From Pusillimonas noertemannii (GTDB lineage Bacteria > Pseudomonadota > Gammaproteobacteria > Burkholderiales > Burkholderiaceae_B), in NCBI RefSeq assembly GCF_003096595.1, contig NZ_QEKO01000001.1, positions 62,001-126,000 on the forward strand: a DNA stretch of 64,000 nucleotides, in the 5' to 3' direction. The notes under the pieces were generated by a model. That model was given only the letters and a program-made list of their open reading frames with translations. It was not told the origin of the DNA and ran no database searches. A program made the translations under genes and the position numbers. Positions 41,026 through 49,729 of this stretch are shown in pieces. Within the stretch, counting starts at the first letter, position 1, and every line of letters starts with the position of its first letter.

Positions 41026-43044
41026 ATGACTTCATCGCTATTGCAGCGGGAAAGCTTCATCGAGCTGGACGCGCGGGCGCGGGCCCTGGCCTTGCTCGAT
41101 GCGCACAGCGCCCGCGAACTGCTCGACCCCTTCGACCGCATCAAGTCGCCCTGGCTGCCCCGGCAAGGCATCGTGGCCCAGGCCGACGACGGTGTAGTGG
41201 TGTTCAAGGGCCGTATCGATGGCCGGCCCGCCGTGGTGCTGGCGATAGACGGCGCCTACCAGGGCGGCAGCATGGGCGAGGTGGGCGGGGCCAAGATTGC
41301 CGCCGCGCTCGAGCTGGCTGTAGAGGACAACCGGCGCGGCGTGCCCACCTGCGCGGTGCTGCTGCTGGAAACCGGCGGGGTCAGGCTGCAAGAGGCCAAC
41401 CTGGGCCTGGCGGCCATTGCCGACATCCATGCCGCTATGATCGAATTGCGCCGCCACCAGCCGGTGGTGGGCATTATTGCGGGCCCGGTCGGCTGCTATG
41501 GCGGCATGGGCATTGCCGCCGGGCTGTGCAGCTACCTCATCGTCACCCGCGAGGCCCGGCTGGGTTTGAACGGCCCCGCCGTCATCGAGCAAGAGGCCGG
41601 CATCGACGAACTCGACTCCCACGACAAACCCTTTATCTGGAGCCTGACGGGCGGCGAGCAGCGCCATGCCCAGGGCCTGGCCGACGAATTCGCCGCCGAC
41701 GACGTGGTCCAGGTGCGTGAGCGGCTGCTCGGTTGCCTGCGGCGCGGCTTGCCCTCCATTCATCGCAGCCAGCAGTGTTCCGGGTTCGTCCACATGCTGG
41801 CGGGTATCGAGCCTGTACCCGTGCCCGAACCGGCCGAAATGCGCAGCATGGTACGCGCCGCCCGGGGCGCCGCGCCGGCCCGGTCGGGGGCGGCGGCTCC
41901 CTCCGCCTCGCAACGCTCACCGTCAAGCCCTGGGCGGGAAACAAGAGGAAGCGCGGCAGACGCCGTGGGGCAGGCCATTGCACGGGGGCGGGCACGAGAT
42001 CCGGTCTCTGGACACGAGACGGAACACGGCGAAGGGGAGCCAGCTGTACGGACAACGGGTCAGCCGTTCGAACAAGCATCGAGGCAAGCGATGGAGCAAG
42101 CCGCGTCGCGTGGCGCGGCCTGGCTGGGCGGCCTGACGGACAATGCGCCGGCGCTTGCGGGCTTTCCCGCCACGGTGCGCATTGTCGACGCCCCGCTGGG
42201 CAATGAGCAGGCGCGCTACATTGCCGTCGTGCCCGATGAAGCCAATCGCTTTCCTCGCGTGCGCAATGGCGAGATGGGGCTGGAAGAGGGCTGGCACCTG
42301 GCCCGGGCCATCAGGCAGTGGTGCGAGCGCGATCTGACCGGCGCCGGCCGAGCCTCTGGCGGGGCAACGCCTGTGGATACCGGCGGGGGTGCTACGGCTG
42401 TGGGCGTTGGAAAAGACGCTATGGCTATGAGCGCTGGCGAGGGCCCTACGGCTGGTGGGGGTGCTGGCAAGAGCGCTACGGATGCGGCGCTGCGGCCCAT
42501 CGTCGCCGTGCTGGACGTGCCCAGCCAGGCATACGGCCGGCTCGAGGAAGGCCTGGGCCTGCACCAGGCGCTGGCGGCCGTTGTCGACGCCGCCGCCCAG
42601 GCCCGGCTTGCCGGCCACCCCTTCATCGGGTTGATCGTGGGCAAGGCCATATCGGGCGGCTTTCTTGCCTTGGGCTGCCAGGCCAACCGCCTGATCGCCC
42701 TGCGCGACCCGGGCGTGCAGGTGCATGCCATGGGCAAGGCCTCGGCCGCGCGCATCACCCAGCGCACCGTCGAGCAGTTGGAGACCCTGGCGGCCGCCGT
42801 TCCCCCCATGGCCTACGACATCGATAGCTACGCCGGTCTGGGCATGTTGTGGCAAACCATGCAGGCCCGGAACGCCGATCAGCCCACGGTCGAAGACCTG
42901 GCCGCCGCCAGGGTCTTGCTGTGCGAGGCTGTGGCTGACATACGCGCCGATGCCAGGCGCGATCTCTCCAGCCGTCTGGGCGCGGAAAACCGCAGCGCTT
43001 CGAGCCGCGTCCGGGAGCGCATGCGCGAGCTTTGGGGCGAGTGA
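41026..43044 (+). CDS. fused malonate decarboxylase beta-gamma subunit (MdcD-MdcE)
   Basis: A 672-residue single chain joining both carboxyltransferase-fold subunits that decarboxylate malonyl-S-ACP. Residues about 1-285 are MdcD-like (GRIDGRPAVVLAIDGAYQGG, then GGMGIAAGLCSYLIVTREAR). A polar linker covers about 285-345. The MdcE-like part runs from about 350 to the end (VVPDEANRFPRVRNGEMGLE, GLIVGKAISGGFLALG, YDIDSYAGLGMLW). A second Gly/Ala-rich insert of about 50 residues interrupts the MdcE part near residues 440-490. The frame is unbroken and the stop overlaps mdcG. Separate genes are the usual state. Confidence 0.88.
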   Translation: MTSSLLQRESFIELDARARALALLDAHSARELLDPFDRIKSPWLPRQGIVAQADDGVVVFKGRIDGRPAVVLAIDGAYQGGSMGEVGGAKIAAALELAVEDNRRGVPTCAVLLLETGGVRLQEANLGLAAIADIHAAMIELRRHQPVVGIIAGPVGCYGGMGIAAGLCSYLIVTREARLGLNGPAVIEQEAGIDELDSHDKPFIWSLTGGEQRHAQGLADEFAADDVVQVRERLLGCLRRGLPSIHRSQQCSGFVHMLAGIEPVPVPEPAEMRSMVRAARGAAPARSGAAAPSASQRSPSSPGRETRGSAADAVGQAIARGRARDPVSGHETEHGEGEPAVRTTGQPFEQASRQAMEQAASRGAAWLGGLTDNAPALAGFPATVRIVDAPLGNEQARYIAVVPDEANRFPRVRNGEMGLEEGWHLARAIRQWCERDLTGAGRASGGATPVDTGGGATAVGVGKDAMAMSAGEGPTAGGGAGKSATDAALRPIVAVLDVPSQAYGRLEEGLGLHQALAAVVDAAAQARLAGHPFIGLIVGKAISGGFLALGCQANRLIALRDPGVQVHAMGKASAARITQRTVEQLETLAAAVPPMAYDIDSYAGLGMLWQTMQARNADQPTVEDLAAARVLLCEAVADIRADARRDLSSRLGAENRSASSRVRERMRELWGE

Positions 43045-44075
43045 TGGGGGGCCTGACGCGGCGTTCGCGCACTCAGGATCAGTTGGGCGCGGCGTCTTCC
43101 GGTACCGCGACTTGCGCCGATCAGCTGGATGTAGCTTTTCCCGGCGCTGCGCCTTGCGCCGATCCGCATGGCTTTCGTCCGCACGATCTCATCTGGGTGG
43201 CCGAGCCGGCCGCCTTGCGCTGGCGCGGCAACTTGCCCGAGTGGTGTGCATACTGGCTGCAATGCGGCGCCCCCACCCCCGTCGTGCTGCGCCGCGAAAA
43301 TACAGGCGACCCGGACCTGCTGCCCGTCGGCATACGAGGCGTCCATCGCCACCAGCGCCAGGCCGCCTACCTGGAACGGCATGCCGTCGCGCGCATTCTG
43401 CCGCCCGAGCAACTCGTTCGCTCAATCAAAATGATGGATGGCACGGGCACGGGCACGGGCACGGGCACGGGCACGGTCGGGCAGGCGCATCAGTCCAGGC
43501 AAGAGAGTGGGGCGCCGGAGTGGCTTCCCGGCACAGAACTGTCTGTCATCTTGCACAGTCTCTTGTCGGTCATGAGCGATATCGGCCTGCCCTGGGGGCC
43601 AACCGGCAGCCTGGGGTTCGCGCTGGCCACTGGCCTGACGGCGCTGCATGAAGGCAGCGACATCGACCTTCTTGTACGCGCGCCGGCGCCCTTGAGCCAG
43701 GATCAGGTCCGTGCATTGGCGGCCCTCGTAGAAGGCTCGGTGCGCCCCATCGACATGCAGATCGACACCGGTTTCGGCGGCTTCGCATTCAAGGAATGGG
43801 TAGCCTGTGATCCGGAACGGGCGGGTCGTGGTGCACGGCGACCAGGCAGTGAGCCACGGCGTGTGCTGCTGAAAACCGGCGCGGGTCCCATCCTCGTCCA
43901 TGATCCGTGGCGGCGGGTGCCCATTGATCGCCAAATAACGAAACAGCCCTGGCCCGTGCCTACAAGTGATTTCGGCAAGGCGGAATCCGAGGACCCATTC
44001 GAGCAAGAAGAGGCTGCTTTGGCCAATGCGGGGCAGATGGCTGTAAACACCGGCGATCCGTCGCGGAGCGCTTGA
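43044..44075 (+). CDS. mdcG: phosphoribosyl-dephospho-CoA transferase (holo-ACP synthase)
   Basis: A 343-residue MdcG-family nucleotidyltransferase that attaches the prosthetic group to MdcC. The N-terminal domain has FRPHDLIWVAEP and VLRRENTGDPDLLPVGIRG. The C-terminal domain has WGPTGSLGFALATGL with the metal-binding GSDIDLLVRAP. Between them lies a Gly-Thr repeat encoded by six GCACGG hexamers. The protein is longer than the usual 200-odd residues because of this linker and N- and C-terminal tails. Start and stop overlap neighbouring genes by one base each. Confidence 0.88.
   Translation: MGGLTRRSRTQDQLGAASSGTATCADQLDVAFPGAAPCADPHGFRPHDLIWVAEPAALRWRGNLPEWCAYWLQCGAPTPVVLRRENTGDPDLLPVGIRGVHRHQRQAAYLERHAVARILPPEQLVRSIKMMDGTGTGTGTGTGTVGQAHQSRQESGAPEWLPGTELSVILHSLLSVMSDIGLPWGPTGSLGFALATGLTALHEGSDIDLLVRAPAPLSQDQVRALAALVEGSVRPIDMQIDTGFGGFAFKEWVACDPERAGRGARRPGSEPRRVLLKTGAGPILVHDPWRRVPIDRQITKQPWPVPTSDFGKAESEDPFEQEEAALANAGQMAVNTGDPSRSA
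43441..43476 (+). repeat. six tandem GCACGG hexamers inside mdcG
   Basis: 36 bp of perfect 6-bp repeat encoding a Gly-Thr run. Hexamer slippage would change length in frame only. Confidence 0.9.
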
Positions 44076-45004
44076 TGAGCGTGTTTTTCACTTTCCCCGG
44101 GCAGGGTTCGCAGCGTGCGGGCATGTTGAATCGGCTGGCCACCTTGCCCGAGGCGCGGCCCGCCATCCAGGCGGCCAGCCAGGCCTTGGGCGAAGACATG
44201 CTCGCATGGGACAGCCCGGATGCCCTGCGTTCCACCGTTGCCGCACAGATCTGCCTGCTGGCCGCCGGCGTGGCCATGGCTGCCGTGCTGGCCGCGCGCG
44301 ACGCCCAGCCCGATATGGTGGCCGGATTGTCCATAGGCGCATATCCCGCCGCCGTGGTGGCCGGCGTGCTGGTTTACGAAGACGCCGTGCGCCTCGTCCA
44401 TTTGCGCGCCACCCTCATGCAGCGGCGCTTTCCGTCGGGCTATGGCATGACGGCCATCAGCGGCCTGCCGGCAGACGCCCTGCAAGCGCTCATCGATGCA
44501 GTGCATAGCCCCGGCGAGCCGGTGTATCTGGCCAATTTCAACGCCCCCGCGCAACTCGTGATTTCCGGCAGCGATGCCGCCCTTGCGAAAGTGGCCGCGC
44601 TGGCCTTGGCCAAGGGGGCGGCCCGGGCCACACGCATCGACATCGCCGTGCCCTCGCACTGCCCCTTGCTGGATGAAGACGCCCTTGTCCTGCAACAGGC
44701 GTTTGACGAAGTGGCCGTGCACAACCCGCAACTGGAATACCTTAGCGCCAGCCGTGCCCGCGTGTTGCGGGACGGCCGCGAAATCGCCCATGACCTGGCA
44801 TTCAATATGGCGCGGCCGGTGCTGTGGCACGATACCGTGCGGCTGGCCTGGGAGCGCGGCGCGCGCCTGGCGCTGGAAATGCCCAGCGGCTCGGTATTGA
44901 GCGGGCTGACCGCGCCCGTGTTTGCCGGCGGCAGGGTCGCCTGCAGCGACAACCACCGCCCCGACAGCCTGGCCGCTCTGGTCCGCCGCACGCGCCAGTT
45001 GTAA
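44075..45004 (+). CDS. mdcH: malonate decarboxylase epsilon subunit (malonyl transferase)
   Basis: A 309-residue malonyl-CoA:ACP transacylase-like protein that loads the first malonyl group onto MdcC. The motif FTFPGQGSQ is at residues 6-14, the catalytic Ser86 lies in GLSIGAYPAAV, and the catalytic His lies in PSHCPLLDE near residue 191. The start at 44075 overlaps the mdcG stop; a TTG one codon earlier is in frame. It is the last standard mdc gene; no malonate transporter gene follows. Confidence 0.92.
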   Translation: MSVFFTFPGQGSQRAGMLNRLATLPEARPAIQAASQALGEDMLAWDSPDALRSTVAAQICLLAAGVAMAAVLAARDAQPDMVAGLSIGAYPAAVVAGVLVYEDAVRLVHLRATLMQRRFPSGYGMTAISGLPADALQALIDAVHSPGEPVYLANFNAPAQLVISGSDAALAKVAALALAKGAARATRIDIAVPSHCPLLDEDALVLQQAFDEVAVHNPQLEYLSASRARVLRDGREIAHDLAFNMARPVLWHDTVRLAWERGARLALEMPSGSVLSGLTAPVFAGGRVACSDNHRPDSLAALVRRTRQL

Positions 45005-45088
45005 CGTGTATTCGCCGCGGCGGGGCGCAAAACATGCCTCGCGGCCCGGAAGCTCTTATACTTAAAGAGAAATATACCGGTTACCGCC

Positions 45089-46144
45089 ATGGACAATCTC
45101 GATCTCGTCGTTCTACGCACTCTGCGCGATTGGCGCCACAAAGGCCGCCGCGCCTTGCTGGCCACCGTTGTTCGCACCTGGGGCTCTTCCCCGCGCCCCA
45201 TAGGCTCCATCATGGCCTTGTGCGAAGACGGAACCGTGGTGGGCTCCGTTTCGGGCGGCTGCATCGAAGACGACCTTATCTACCGCTTCACCCACGCCTA
45301 TTCCGGCAAGGGCGAAGGCGGCGACATCCCGCAGGGCGCCCCCCAGCTTCTGAAGTACGGCATCCGTGCCGACGAGGCCCACCGCTTCGGCCTGCCCTGT
45401 GGCGGCACCCTGGAACTGCTGCTTGAGTTCGACCCCGAGCCCCAGCCTTTAAGCGAGCTGGTCGCCCAGCTTGAAAACGGCAAGCTCATGCAGCGCGAGG
45501 TGCGGCTGGCCGATGGCCACGTTTCGCTGCGCATGGCCGAGCAGCCCTCTGATCTCAGCATTTCCGACACTGTGCTGCTGAACAACTTCGGTCCCGAGTA
45601 CCGCATGCTGCTTATCGGCGCCGGCCAGCTTACCGAGTACCTGGCCACCATGGCGCTTTTCAATGGGTTCACCGTTACGGTGTGCGATCCGCGCGAAGAG
45701 TACCGGGGCAACTGGTCTGTTGCGGGCGCCGAACTTACCGCCGAAATGCCCGACGACGTGGTGCGCGAATTCCGCGCCGATCGCCGCTCGGCCATCATCG
45801 CGCTTACGCACGATCCCAAGCTCGACGACCTGGCCCTGCTCGAGGCTCTTGAAACCGAGGCCTTCTACATCGGCGCCATCGGTTCGCGCAGCAACAACAA
45901 CCTGCGGCGCGAGCGCCTTATCGAGTATTTCGACCAGACCGAAGAGTCGCTGGCCCGCCTGCGCGGCCCCATAGGCATATTCATCGGCAGCAAAACCCCC
46001 TCTGAAATCGCTGTCAGCATCATGGCCGAAGTACTGGCCGTAAAGAACGGCGTTACCTTGCCGCGCGACATGGACGTGGCCGCCGCCAAGAACAGCATGG
46101 GAGTGCCGCCCAACGACACCGACCTGGTGTGCTCCATCGGCTAA
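45089..46144 (+). CDS. XdhC/CoxI-family molybdenum-enzyme maturation protein
   Basis: A 351-residue protein of the XdhC/CoxI family, which sulfurates and inserts molybdenum cofactor into xanthine-dehydrogenase-type enzymes. The N-terminal domain has TWGSSPRPIGSIMAL and VSGGCIEDDLIYRF. The Rossmann domain starts at LLIGAGQLTEYLA near residue 172, with AIIALTHDPKLDDLAL and YIGAIGSRSNN. It lies 84 bp after mdcH and ends in a strong terminator. Malonate decarboxylase needs no molybdenum, so the likely client is a hydroxylase such as the one at 2.4-7.1 kb, 38 kb away. Confidence 0.9.
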   Translation: MDNLDLVVLRTLRDWRHKGRRALLATVVRTWGSSPRPIGSIMALCEDGTVVGSVSGGCIEDDLIYRFTHAYSGKGEGGDIPQGAPQLLKYGIRADEAHRFGLPCGGTLELLLEFDPEPQPLSELVAQLENGKLMQREVRLADGHVSLRMAEQPSDLSISDTVLLNNFGPEYRMLLIGAGQLTEYLATMALFNGFTVTVCDPREEYRGNWSVAGAELTAEMPDDVVREFRADRRSAIIALTHDPKLDDLALLEALETEAFYIGAIGSRSNNNLRRERLIEYFDQTEESLARLRGPIGIFIGSKTPSEIAVSIMAEVLAVKNGVTLPRDMDVAAAKNSMGVPPNDTDLVCSIG

Positions 46145-46172
46145 AGCCGCGCCTTCGGGCGCGGCTTTTTTT
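46143..46172 (+). terminator. intrinsic terminator after the xdhC-like gene
   Basis: An 11-bp stem AAAGCCGCGCC/GGCGCGGCTTT with a 4-base loop and a run of seven T starts at the stop codon. Confidence 0.9.
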
Positions 46173-46481
46173 GGCTATGCCATGTCGTCCGCCTGTGTTT
46201 CGCACCCGGCCTCGATCTGGTGCTTTCCCTGGTGCGCATCCAAGGAAGCGCACCATATCGGCACAAATATTACATATAGTTACAGCCAACACAAAAAAAA
46301 CCTGAATATAAGGGCTTACCCACATTGCGCCCTCCAAAATATTCCCTTAGTATTTTTCCAACAATTTAGTGACCACTACATTTAAATTAAGTGTTGGCTA
46401 CATTTTTTAGGGCGGAATCGCGCTGGGCGCCCACCCAATAACAAGCAACCTACATCACAAGGCACGTCCTGGGAGACACCT
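46173..46481. other. AT-rich intergenic region before the second Liv transporter
   Basis: About 310 bp with a markedly AT-rich middle (46265-46400) that likely holds the promoter. A 9-bp inverted repeat pair AGCCAACAC (46284) and GTGTTGGCT (46391) spans it. No gene seen. Confidence 0.5.
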
Positions 46482-47699
46482 ATGAAGTCATGGAAATTTT
46501 TAGCCGTCGCCGCGGCTGTATCGATCGGAATGGCAAGCCTGGCGGGGCAAGCCCAGGCCAAAGACGACGACGTCATCCTCATCGGCGAGATCAACAGCTA
46601 CAAGGCCCTGCCGGCCAATATGGGTCCGTATAAAAAGGGCTGGGAACTGGCCCAAGAGCAAATCAACGCGGCCGGGGGCGTGCTGGGTAAAAAACTTGAA
46701 ACCATTTTCCGCGACGACAACGCCAACGCGGGCGAGGCGGTGCGCATTGCCGAAGAACTCGTCTCGCGCGAAGAGGTCGACTTCCTTACTGGTGTAACCC
46801 TGTCGCACGTGGGTCTGGCCGTGGCCGACTACGCCAAGCAGCGCAAGATCTTCTTCCTGGCCTCGGGGCCGCTGTCCGACAAGGTCATCTGGCAGAACGG
46901 CAACCGCTACACCTATCGCATGCGCTACGGCACCCACCAGTTGTCGGCATCGGTGGCGCCCGCCGCCGCCAAGCTCAACAAAAAGCGCTGGGCGCTCATC
47001 TACCCCAACTACGAATACGGCCAGGCCGCCGTCGAGGCGTTCAAGGCCGAGCTCAAAAAGCTGCAGCCCGACGTCGAGTTCGTGGCCGAGCAGGCTCCGC
47101 CTTTCGGCAAGCTCGACGCCGGCCCGGTCGTGCAGGCGCTTGAAGACGCCAAGCCCGATGCCATCTTCAATGTGCTGTTCGGACCCGACCTGACCAAGTT
47201 CGCACGTGAAGGCAAGACCCGCGGCCTGTTCAAAGACCGCGAAGTCGTCAGCCTGCTTACCGGCGAGCCCGAGTATCTCGATCCGCTGCGCAGCGACGCG
47301 CCCGACGGCTGGATCGTTACGGGCTATCCCTACACCAGCATCGACACGCCCGAGCACAACGCCTTCAAGAAGGCCTATGAAGACAAGTACGGCGAGTATC
47401 CGCGCCTGAACTCGGTCGTGGCCTATGCCACGGTCAAGGCCATCGCGGCAGGCATTGAAAAAGCCGGCTCGACCGATACCGAAGCCCTCATCAAGGCCTT
47501 CAAGGGCCTGGAGTTCGACTCGCCCTTCGGCCATCACCATTTCCGCGAAATCGACAACCAGTCCACTTTCGGGCTGCACGTGGGCCGCCTGGTCAACAAA
47601 GACGGCAAGAAAGGCTCCATGCCTACGGGCGAATACTTCGACGGCGGCGATCTGCTGCCCAGCGATGACGTAGTCAAGACGCTGCGCAAGGTCGACTGA
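46482..47699 (+). CDS. branched-chain-type ABC transporter solute-binding protein
   Basis: A 405-residue periplasmic binding protein of the Leu/Ile/Val family. A Sec signal covers about residues 1-26 (MKSWKFL, hydrophobic, then AQAKDD). The mature part has ILIGEINSYKALPANMGPYK and GVTLSHVGLAVADYAKQRK, and a C-terminal SPFGHHHFREIDNQS close to that of urea- or amide-type binders. It heads the operon with the fused permease and two ATPases. The ligand cannot be told from sequence. Confidence 0.9.
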   Translation: MKSWKFLAVAAAVSIGMASLAGQAQAKDDDVILIGEINSYKALPANMGPYKKGWELAQEQINAAGGVLGKKLETIFRDDNANAGEAVRIAEELVSREEVDFLTGVTLSHVGLAVADYAKQRKIFFLASGPLSDKVIWQNGNRYTYRMRYGTHQLSASVAPAAAKLNKKRWALIYPNYEYGQAAVEAFKAELKKLQPDVEFVAEQAPPFGKLDAGPVVQALEDAKPDAIFNVLFGPDLTKFAREGKTRGLFKDREVVSLLTGEPEYLDPLRSDAPDGWIVTGYPYTSIDTPEHNAFKKAYEDKYGEYPRLNSVVAYATVKAIAAGIEKAGSTDTEALIKAFKGLEFDSPFGHHHFREIDNQSTFGLHVGRLVNKDGKKGSMPTGEYFDGGDLLPSDDVVKTLRKVD

Positions 47700-47809
47700 C
47701 GCAGCAGGCCGCGGCCACGCGGCCTTGAATTCAAGAACGGCAAATACGCCGGCCCGCGGGCCGGCGGTCCCGCCGTCTCTGGCTTTATCCTTACCTATAG
47801 CGGGTCGTC

Positions 47810-49729
47810 ATGGACATCTCCGGTTTCATCGTACAGCTGCTCAACGGCCTGGCCGGCGCTTCGTCGCTATTCCTGGTCGCCGCGGGCCTGTCACTTATCT
47901 TCGGTGTCACGCGCATCGTCAACTTCGCCCACGGGTCGTTCTACATGGTCGGCATCTATGTCGCCTATTCGCTCGTGCTCACGTTTGAAGACAGCCTGGG
48001 TTTCTGGCCCGCCATATTGCTCGCCGCCATCGTGGTGGGCTTATTGGGCGCCCTGATCGAAATGCTGCTGCTGCGCCGCATCTACCATGCGCCCGAACTC
48101 TTCCAACTGCTGGCCACCTTTGCCATCGCCCTGGTGCTGCGCGACGTGGTGCTGTGGTACTGGGGCCCCGAAGAATTGCTGGGCCCCAGGGCCCCCGGCC
48201 TCGAAGGCGCCATCGAGATACTGGGCCGGCAGTTTCCCACCTACGATCTCTTCCTGATCGCCGCCGGCCCCGTGGTGCTGGGCCTGCTGTGGCTGCTGCT
48301 TACCCGTACGCACTGGGGCACCCTGGTGCGCGCCGCCACGCAAGACCGCGGCATGGTCAGCGCCCTGGGCGTCAACCAGGCCTGGCTCTTTACCGCCGTG
48401 TTCGCCCTGGGGGCTTTCCTGGCGGCCCTGGGCGGCGCCCTGCAACTGCCGCGCGAGCCGGCCAACCTCGAAATGGACATCCACATCATCGGCGCCGCCT
48501 TCGTCATCGTGGTGGTGGGCGGTATGGGCTCTATTCCGGGCGCTTATGTCGCGGCGCTGCTCATTGCCCAGCTCAAGGCCATCTGTGTATGGCTTGGTGT
48601 CGTCGAGATCCTGGGCGTCAGCGTCTCGTTCACCAAGCTCACCCTGGTCGTCGAGTTCCTGGTCATGGCGGTGGTGCTCATCCTTCGCCCCTGGGGCCTG
48701 TTCGGCCGGCCGCAACCGGTGGGCCACAAGGGACATCATGGCGAGAAGCCCATGGTTCCGGCCAGCATGCGCTTCAAGATAGGCGTGGGTATCTTCGCGC
48801 TGTTCCTGGTGGTGCTGCCGCTGCTTACCGTCGATTCGCCCTACATTACTGTGCTGCTCATCGACCTGCTGGTCGCCTCACTGTTCGCCGTCAGCCTGCA
48901 CTTCATCATGGGTCCGGGCGGCATGCACTCGTTCGGCCACGCGGCGTACTTCGGGCTGGGGGCCTATGGCGCCGCCCTGCTGGTGCGCCACCTGGGCCTG
49001 CCCATGGAGATCACGCTGGTCCTGGCGCCGCTGGTCGCGGCCGTGGGCGCCTTCATCTACGGCTGGTTCTGCGTGCGTCTTTCAGGCGTATACCTGGCGA
49101 TGCTTACCCTGGCCGTGGCGCAGATTACCTGGGCCATCGTCTTCCAGTGGGACGACTTCACCGGCGGCAGCAACGGCCTTACGGGTGTCTGGCCATCGGC
49201 CTGGCTGTCCGACAAGACCGTGTACTACTACCTGACCCTGGTCCTGGTCATAGCCGGCATCTTGTGGCTGCGGCGCGTGCTGTTCTCGCCCTTCGGCTAC
49301 GCCATGCGGGCCGGACGCGATTCCTTCCTGCGCGCCGACGCCATCGGCATCAACGTCAAGCGCATCCACTGGTACGGCTTCATCCTGGCCGGCGCGGTCG
49401 CAGGCCTGGCGGGTGCGCTGTTCGCCTTCTCCAAGGGCAGCATCGCGCCTGAAACCCTGCACGTGAACAAGTCCATCGACGGCCTGGTCATGGTGCTGCT
49501 GGGCGGCATGCAAACCCTGGTCGGTCCAGTGGTCGGGGCGGTGTCGTTCACCTGGCTGCATGACACGGTGGCTCGTAACACCGACTTCTGGCGCGCCATG
49601 CTGGGCGGCATCATTCTTCTGCTTGTGCTGCTCTTCCCCCAAGGCATTGCCGGCACCATCAAACAGCTATACGACAGCCTTGCCAGCAAGAAGGCCGATC
49701 ATTTGGGCGCGAAAGGAGTTCAACTATGA
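47810..49729 (+). CDS. fused LivH-LivM permease
   Basis: A 639-residue protein joining both permeases of a branched-chain-type ABC transporter. Residues about 1-300 are LivH-like (SLIFGVTRIVNFAHGSFYM near 30 and the coupling loop AATQDRGMVSALGVNQ). Residues about 320-639 are LivM-like (GPGGMHSFGHAAYFGLGAYG near 370 and the GRDSFLRADAIGINVKRIH loop). A short charged linker with VGHKGHHGEKP joins them. The stop overlaps the ATPase start by ATGA. This fusion differs from the LivM-LivG fusion at 18.2 kb. Confidence 0.9.
   Translation: MDISGFIVQLLNGLAGASSLFLVAAGLSLIFGVTRIVNFAHGSFYMVGIYVAYSLVLTFEDSLGFWPAILLAAIVVGLLGALIEMLLLRRIYHAPELFQLLATFAIALVLRDVVLWYWGPEELLGPRAPGLEGAIEILGRQFPTYDLFLIAAGPVVLGLLWLLLTRTHWGTLVRAATQDRGMVSALGVNQAWLFTAVFALGAFLAALGGALQLPREPANLEMDIHIIGAAFVIVVVGGMGSIPGAYVAALLIAQLKAICVWLGVVEILGVSVSFTKLTLVVEFLVMAVVLILRPWGLFGRPQPVGHKGHHGEKPMVPASMRFKIGVGIFALFLVVLPLLTVDSPYITVLLIDLLVASLFAVSLHFIMGPGGMHSFGHAAYFGLGAYGAALLVRHLGLPMEITLVLAPLVAAVGAFIYGWFCVRLSGVYLAMLTLAVAQITWAIVFQWDDFTGGSNGLTGVWPSAWLSDKTVYYYLTLVLVIAGILWLRRVLFSPFGYAMRAGRDSFLRADAIGINVKRIHWYGFILAGAVAGLAGALFAFSKGSIAPETLHVNKSIDGLVMVLLGGMQTLVGPVVGAVSFTWLHDTVARNTDFWRAMLGGIILLLVLLFPQGIAGTIKQLYDSLASKKADHLGAKGVQL

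Noticed and set aside
43441-43476. Short tandem repeat as a CRISPR array
   Set aside because: Unit of 6 bp without spacers; it is coding sequence of mdcG.
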